A stretch of 64,000 nucleotides of DNA from RGIG6353 sp964558655. GTDB taxonomy: Bacteria > Bacillota > Clostridia > Oscillospirales > SIG627. The stretch spans positions 1 to 64,000 of the forward strand of contig CAZLEX010000002.1 in NCBI GenBank assembly GCA_964558655.1, written 5' to 3'. Made by a program: the position numbers and the translations under genes. The notes beneath the pieces are model-generated. The model searched no databases, had not been told where the DNA came from, and was given only the letters and a program-made list of their open reading frames with translations. This document shows positions 59,641-64,000 of this stretch, piece after piece; within the stretch, counting starts at the first letter, position 1, and each line of letters starts with the position of its first letter.

Positions 59641-61932
59641 ATGAGAATTGCTTTGGCGGGCAACCCTAACAGCGGTAAGACGACCATGTACAATGCCCTG
59701 ACCGGCAGAAACGAAAAAGTCGGAAACTGGGCCGGAGTTACGGTTGAAAGAAAGGAGCATGAAATCAAGAAATCGCTTACGGGAGGAAAGAGCGGAATTG
59801 TCGCAGTGGACCTTCCCGGTGCGTATTCGATGTCCCCTTTTACATCGGAAGAGAGCATAACCAGCTCTTATGTAAGGAATGAAAATCCCGATGCCATTAT
59901 AAACATAGTGGACGCTACAAATCTTTCAAGAAGCCTTTTCTTTACAACACAGCTTTTGGAGTTGGGGATACCCGTTGTGGTTGCACTCAATAAAGCCGAT
60001 ATTAACAAAAAGAAAGGCACGAAAATCGACACGCAAAAACTTTCTCAATTACTGAAATGTCCCGTTATAGATACGGTATCGACATCTTCCGAAGGTCTTG
60101 AGAGCGTTGTGCTCCGTGCAATAGAGTCTAACGGAAATTCTCAGGAAGCACCGTGGACTCAGGGAGATATCGACCTGAGCAATAAAGAAGAGGTAGTTGC
60201 CGCCGATAAACGCCGTTTTGATTTTGTAAACGGTATTGTTAAGTCGACGGAAAACAGAAAAATTCTGACAAGAGAAAAGAATTCGCAGGATAAACTTGAC
60301 AGAGTTCTTACAAATAAGTGGCTCGGTATTCCGATTTTTGCGGTTGTTATGTTCCTTGTTTTCCAAATCTCGCAGGTATGGGTAGGACCGTGGATCGCTG
60401 AGGGATATGTCTTTGAAAAAGACGATACTGTTTCGCTCACATACGGTGAAAATGTTTATGACATGACAAGGCCGGACGAATCCGAAGAGGAAGGAATTCT
60501 CGGAAAATGGGAGCTTGACGGAACCGTTATGGACTTCAGTGAGGACGGTACTTTTACTCTTACGCAAAACGGAAGTGTAAAGAGCGGTGAATATACATTT
60601 GAAGAAGATGTATTGACTGCCGAACTTGACGGAGAAGAGCTTGATGTCGAGTTCGATTCCAACGATGTCGAAATACCCGGACTTGTAACTCTTATCGAGA
60701 TGTTTCAGGAAAAAGCGGACGAGTGGCTGGAAGACGCTTCTCCGATTTTGAGAGCACTTTTGGTTGACGGAATTATAGGCGGTGTCGGTGCGGTTGTCGG
60801 ATTTTTGCCTCTTGTCATGGTTATGTATTTTCTTATTGCACTTTTGGAAGACTGCGGATATATGGCGAGAGTATCTGTCGTGCTTGATCCTATATTCAAA
60901 AAAGTCGGTCTTTCCGGTAAATCGGTTATTCCCTTCGTAATCGGAGTCGGCTGTGCCATTCCCGGAGTAATGGCTTCCCGTACAATAAGGAACGAGAGAG
61001 AACGCAGAGCTACCGCAATGCTTACTTCGTTTATGCCGTGCGGTGCAAAAATCCCGGTAATTTCGCTATTTGCGGGTGCGTTTTTCGATAATGCCGGCTG
61101 GGTAAGCACACTTATGTATTTTTCCGGAATAATTCTCATTTTCTTCGGAGCTTTGATTATTAACAAAATTGCCGGATACAAATCAAGAAAATCGTTTTTC
61201 ATCATGGAACTTCCCGAATACAAGGCTCCCAGCTTTTTGCGTGCTTTTAAATCCATGTGTTCACGCGGTTGGGCTTACATAGTAAAAGCCGCTACGATTA
61301 TTTTGCTTTGCAACACGGCAGTTCAGGTTATGGAAAGCTTTACATGGAGCTTTAAAGAGGCCGAAAGTGCGGATGTTTCCATTCTTGCAAGCATTGCACA
61401 CCCGTTTGCTTATCTGATTGTCCCGGTTGTAGGTATACTTTCCTGGCAGCTTGCCGCCGCTGCGGTTACGGGATTTATCGCAAAAGAAAATGTTGTCGGT
61501 ACACTTGCGGTATGTTTCGGAATTACCAGTTTTATAGATGTAGAAGAACTTGCTATGATTGAGGGATCGGGTGCCGAAGTTTATGCGGCGTTCGGACTTA
61601 CAAAGGTCGCGGCTCTGGCTTATCTTATGTTTAATCTTTTCACGCCGCCTTGTTTTGCCGCTATCGGTGCCATGAATTCGGAAATGAAGAGCAAAAAATG
61701 GTTATGGGGTGCAATAGGTTTTCAGCTCGGCACCGGATTTACGGTAGGATATCTCGTATATCAAATAGGAACACTTATTACGACAGGCAAATTCGGTGCC
61801 GGATTTGCGGGCGGTCTTGTAGCGGTTGCCGTTTTTGCGGGAGTGCTTATATATCTGTGTGCGACATCTGACAAACGGTTGAAAGCGGAATATGCTCTTG
61901 ACGGCAAGAAAGCTACACCTGTCAGTAAATAA
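59641..61932 (+). CDS. feoB: Ferrous iron transporter FeoB with an inserted extracytoplasmic domain
   Basis: GTP-gated Fe2+ uptake channel of the cytoplasmic membrane, 763 residues. G domain: G1 GNPNSGKT (7-14), G3 DLPG (57-60), G4 NKAD (117-120), then the helical GDI region. Gate regions include LLEDCGYMARVSVVLDPI, GVGCAIPGVMASRTI and FMPCGAKIPVI. Between membrane segments 1 and 2 (residues about 256-345) there is an extra acidic, beta-rich domain (GKWELDGTVMDFSEDGTFTL and on) that ordinary FeoB lacks. RBS TAGGAGG. The Cys-rich peptide gene follows 11 bases later. Confidence 0.95.
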   Translation: MRIALAGNPNSGKTTMYNALTGRNEKVGNWAGVTVERKEHEIKKSLTGGKSGIVAVDLPGAYSMSPFTSEESITSSYVRNENPDAIINIVDATNLSRSLFFTTQLLELGIPVVVALNKADINKKKGTKIDTQKLSQLLKCPVIDTVSTSSEGLESVVLRAIESNGNSQEAPWTQGDIDLSNKEEVVAADKRRFDFVNGIVKSTENRKILTREKNSQDKLDRVLTNKWLGIPIFAVVMFLVFQISQVWVGPWIAEGYVFEKDDTVSLTYGENVYDMTRPDESEEEGILGKWELDGTVMDFSEDGTFTLTQNGSVKSGEYTFEEDVLTAELDGEELDVEFDSNDVEIPGLVTLIEMFQEKADEWLEDASPILRALLVDGIIGGVGAVVGFLPLVMVMYFLIALLEDCGYMARVSVVLDPIFKKVGLSGKSVIPFVIGVGCAIPGVMASRTIRNERERRATAMLTSFMPCGAKIPVISLFAGAFFDNAGWVSTLMYFSGIILIFFGALIINKIAGYKSRKSFFIMELPEYKAPSFLRAFKSMCSRGWAYIVKAATIILLCNTAVQVMESFTWSFKEAESADVSILASIAHPFAYLIVPVVGILSWQLAAAAVTGFIAKENVVGTLAVCFGITSFIDVEELAMIEGSGAEVYAAFGLTKVAALAYLMFNLFTPPCFAAIGAMNSEMKSKKWLWGAIGFQLGTGFTVGYLVYQIGTLITTGKFGAGFAGGLVAVAVFAGVLIYLCATSDKRLKAEYALDGKKATPVSK

Positions 61933-61943
61933 AGGATAAAAAT

Positions 61944-62117
61944 ATGAAACTTGCTGATTTTATTATTATAGGAATTTTGGCACTGATAATAGTTTTGGCA
62001 CTTGCTTATATAAGGCGTGCAAAAAAAAGCGGGAAGAAGTGTATTGGCTGTCCCGATGCGGGTGCTTGCTGTTCAAAAAAATGTTCTTGCTGTCAAGATG
62101 GCGATGACAAAAAATAA
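61944..62117 (+). CDS. FeoB-associated Cys-rich membrane peptide
   Basis: 57 residues: one N-terminal membrane segment (about 4-24, ADFIIIGILALIIVLALAYI), a basic stretch, then seven cysteines in CIGCPDAGACCSKKCSCC. This matches the small membrane peptide commonly found right after feoB in Clostridia and Bacteroidetes. Its role may be handling of Fe2+ at the channel or taking the place of FeoC, but this is unproven. It starts 11 bases after feoB with AAAGGAT upstream and is part of the feo operon. A terminator follows. Confidence 0.88.
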   Translation: MKLADFIIIGILALIIVLALAYIRRAKKSGKKCIGCPDAGACCSKKCSCCQDGDDKK

Positions 62118-62145
62118 AAACTCCTCTTTATGATTTAACACAGGG

Positions 62146-62181
62146 AAAAGCGTGCGAAATGTTTGCACGCTTTTCTTTGTT
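62146..62181 (+). terminator. Intrinsic terminator of the feo operon
   Basis: AAAAGCGTGC (62146-62155) pairs with GCACGCTTTT (62165-62174), then a T-rich tail. Confidence 0.85.
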
Positions 62182-62263
62182 CTGTGAAAAAGCGGTTTTG
62201 CGTGGGATTTTCGACAATTTTTTCACTTTTATAGATAAAAATAAAAGTTTTTTAAAAAAAGCC

Positions 62264-62292
62264 TTGAAACATTTAGAAAAAAGATGTAAAAT
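62264..62292 (+). promoter_or_regulatory. Sigma-A promoter of the DUF1015-valS unit
   Basis: TTGAAA (62264-62269), 17 bases, TAAAAT (62287-62292), 33 bases before the GTG start. No T-box leader precedes it. Confidence 0.7.
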
Positions 62293-62325
62293 ATAATGTA
62301 AAATTGTGTGCAAAGGAGAATTGAT

Positions 62326-63597
62326 GTGGCAGAAATCAGATCGTTTAAGGCGTTGAGATTTACCGAAAAAGCGGGCGATATAAAAAACAATGTATGCCCA
62401 CCGTATGATATTATTTCCGAAAAAGAAAGAGAAGAACTTATCGAAAAAAGTTTGAATAATGTAATCAGGCTTGAACTTCCTCAGGGCGACAACCCTTACG
62501 AAAATGCAGGGAAAGTGCTGAATGAATGGTTGAGGGACGGCATTGTTGCCTGCGACGAGAAAGACGGCATATATATTTACGAAGAAACTTTTGAATGTGA
62601 AAACCGCCGTTATAAAATTCGCGGTATTATAACTTTGGTGAGACTTGAAGAGTTTTCAAAGGGAGTTGTACTTCCGCATGAAGAAACTCTTTCAAAGGCG
62701 AAAGAGGATCGTTTTAAACTCATGAGTTCCACTTTTTGCAATTTCAGTCAGGTTTATTCAATGTATATTGACGAATCCGGCAATGTAAAAAAACTTGTTG
62801 ACGGTATTGTTTCGAAAAAATGCAATGTTGAATTTGTTGCCGATGACGGAATAATTCACCGCCTTTGGATTGAAAACGACGACGGTGTTATATCGGGGCT
62901 TGTAAAAGAGTTTTCCTCAAAACAGCTGTTTATTGCCGACGGGCATCACCGTTATGAGACCGCACTCAACTTCCGCAACAAAATGCGTGAGGACGGTTTG
63001 CTTGACAGTGCCGACGGTCTTGGAAATTATGTAATGATGTTCCTTGCCGATATAGACGACGAAGGACTTGTGATACTGCCTACGCACCGAATGGTTCGAA
63101 ATATCGAAAATTACGACATCGACGATGCTCTCAAAGAGATATCCGAAAAATTTGATGTCGAATGGATTGACGGGCTTGACGGCATAAAAGAACGCCTCGA
63201 TTCTTCAAAAAATCGCGCGTATGCTTATTATACGGGTAAAAACGGTTATTACCTTTGCACATTGCGTGATGAGAGCGAAACTTACAAGCTTCATGCCGAC
63301 AGGTCGGAGGCTTATTCACAGCTTGATGTAACAGGACTTCACTCTCACATTCTTGAACCCGTTTTCAAAATTGACAAGGAAAATATGGCATCTCAGAAAA
63401 ACCTTGTATATACAAGAAGCCTTGACGAAGCGATTGAAAAAGTCGCCTGCGGTGAATTTCAGTGTTCGTTTATTCTCCGTTCAACCAAGATGCGTCAGAT
63501 AAAAGACGTTGCTCTTGCGGGAGATAAAATGCCTCAGAAGTCGACTTATTTCTATCCCAAGCTTATTACGGGCCTCGTAATGAATAAATTCAGATGA
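62326..63597 (+). CDS. DUF1015-family protein
   Basis: 423 residues. The conserved family blocks are IRSFKALRFTEKAGDIKNNV, CPPYDIISEKER, VVLPHEETLSKAKEDRF, the FIADGHHRYETAL-like LFIADGHHRYETALNF near 205 and the late DVTGLHSHIL. The family is widespread in anaerobes and is often near serine or one-carbon genes, but its biochemical role is not established. The GTG at 62326 has AAAGGAG upstream and is preferred to an open frame 18 bases longer. It lies 15 bases before valS, so the two are co-transcribed. Confidence 0.88.
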   Translation: MAEIRSFKALRFTEKAGDIKNNVCPPYDIISEKEREELIEKSLNNVIRLELPQGDNPYENAGKVLNEWLRDGIVACDEKDGIYIYEETFECENRRYKIRGIITLVRLEEFSKGVVLPHEETLSKAKEDRFKLMSSTFCNFSQVYSMYIDESGNVKKLVDGIVSKKCNVEFVADDGIIHRLWIENDDGVISGLVKEFSSKQLFIADGHHRYETALNFRNKMREDGLLDSADGLGNYVMMFLADIDDEGLVILPTHRMVRNIENYDIDDALKEISEKFDVEWIDGLDGIKERLDSSKNRAYAYYTGKNGYYLCTLRDESETYKLHADRSEAYSQLDVTGLHSHILEPVFKIDKENMASQKNLVYTRSLDEAIEKVACGEFQCSFILRSTKMRQIKDVALAGDKMPQKSTYFYPKLITGLVMNKFR

Positions 63598-63612
63598 TAA
63601 AGGATTAATAAA

Positions 63613-64000
63613 ATGTGTAACAACGAAAAACAAAATCTTTCCACAACTTACGACCCGAAAAGTTTTGAGTCGGCAATTTACAAAAGATGGGAAGAAAACG
63701 GATACTTCAAGCCGTCGGACGACAGGACGAAAACACCGTTTTCCATTGTAATTCCGCCTCCCAATGTAACAGGCAAGCTTCATATGGGACACGCTCTCGA
63801 CGATACTTTGCAGGATATAATTATCCGTACAAAAAGAATGCAGGGGTACAACACTCTTTGGATTCCGGGTACAGACCATGCGGGAATTGCCACTCAAATA
63901 AAAGTTGAGGAGGAGCTTCGCAAAAACGAAGGCCTTTCACGCCATGATATAGGCCGTGAAGAATTTTTGAACAGAGTATGGGCGTGGAAAAATCAGTACG
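63613..64000 (+). CDS. valS: Valyl-tRNA synthetase (5' part, cut by the window edge)
   Basis: The first 129 residues of a class I aminoacyl-tRNA synthetase that charges tRNA-Val. STTYDPKSFESAIYKRWEEN at the N-terminus is typical of ValRS. The HIGH motif is in PPPNVTGKLHMGHAL near 49-63 (here HMGH), and WIPGTDHAGIATQ identifies the ValRS group. The frame is open to the window end. The ATG follows a weak AAAGGAT site, 15 bases after the DUF1015 gene. Confidence 0.96.
   Translation, partial: MCNNEKQNLSTTYDPKSFESAIYKRWEENGYFKPSDDRTKTPFSIVIPPPNVTGKLHMGHALDDTLQDIIIRTKRMQGYNTLWIPGTDHAGIATQIKVEEELRKNEGLSRHDIGREEFLNRVWAWKNQY

Noticed and set aside
62200..62326. T-box leader for valS
   Set aside because: The leader before the DUF1015 gene is only about 30 bases, and valS follows that gene by 15 bases, leaving no space for a T-box.

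Overview
The window looks like chromosome from a low-to-mid GC Gram-positive anaerobe of class Clostridia (Eubacteriales, possibly Oscillospiraceae or Ruminococcaceae). The grounds are a CIRCE-hrcA-grpE-dnaK-dnaJ operon, a YerC/HisR-led his operon with short HisG plus HisZ, an mraZ-led division cluster, a FeoA/FeoB/Cys-rich-peptide iron operon, a TrpR-like and an Rrf2/IscR-like regulator, an anaerobe-type glutamate dehydrogenase, an Fe-alcohol dehydrogenase and consistently strong AGGAGG ribosome sites. The genus is inference.

Layout. 1-200: a stand-alone 5S rRNA and tRNA-Asn pair (minus strand) with its own sigma-A promoter and no adjacent 23S. 0.5-4 kb (minus): small alarmone synthetase, a zinc-ribbon protein and an iscR-iscS-iscU iron-sulfur operon. 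4-10.3 kb (plus): a membrane-anchored protein of unknown function, a GH2 beta-mannosidase broken by a one-base frameshift, a VanZ-like protein, a cation diffusion facilitator and an anchored SGNH hydrolase. 10.3-13.8 kb: the accessory part of the window, with two tandem type I restriction specificity genes (hsdS) separated by 3' scraps of another hsdS and of hsdM, and no intact hsdM or hsdR. 14-19.2 kb: an FtsK-gamma-like winged-helix protein, gdhA, a Gfo/Idh/MocA oxidoreductase and a P1B metal ATPase behind a CsoR-type operator. 19.3-21.1 kb (minus): an ECF sigma factor and its probable membrane anti-sigma partner.

21.4-31.1 kb: the histidine operon yerC(hisR)-hisZ-G-D-C-B-H-A-F-IE with nearly all junctions overlapping, a palindrome over the promoter that fits a HisR operator, and a GH127 glycosidase close behind. 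31.1-33.4 kb (minus): class II fructose-bisphosphate aldolase and an AlaA-type aminotransferase. 33.7-34.7 kb: rsmD-coaD. 34.7-47.6 kb: division and cell-wall cluster mraZ-rsmH-ftsL-pbp(spoVD/ftsI)-murE-murF-mraY-ftsW-murG-ftsQ/divIB-ftsZ, without murD or ftsA. Then rpmB, an Fe-ADH, the heat-shock operon, addA without addB, a maltose-type acetyltransferase, a DtxR-type regulator divergent from feoA-feoB-Cys-rich peptide, a DUF1015 protein and the start of valS, which runs off the window.

Most of the window is core chromosome. The parts that deserve attention are the hsdS array, the GH2 frameshift, a 47-bp intergenic repeat found twice, several well-formed operators (HisR-like, CsoR-like, DtxR-like, MraZ, CIRCE, and an unassigned palindrome in the aldolase promoter), and a FeoB with an extra beta-rich domain between its first membrane segments. 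I found no CRISPR array, prophage or insertion sequence, and no clearly undescribed multi-gene system.
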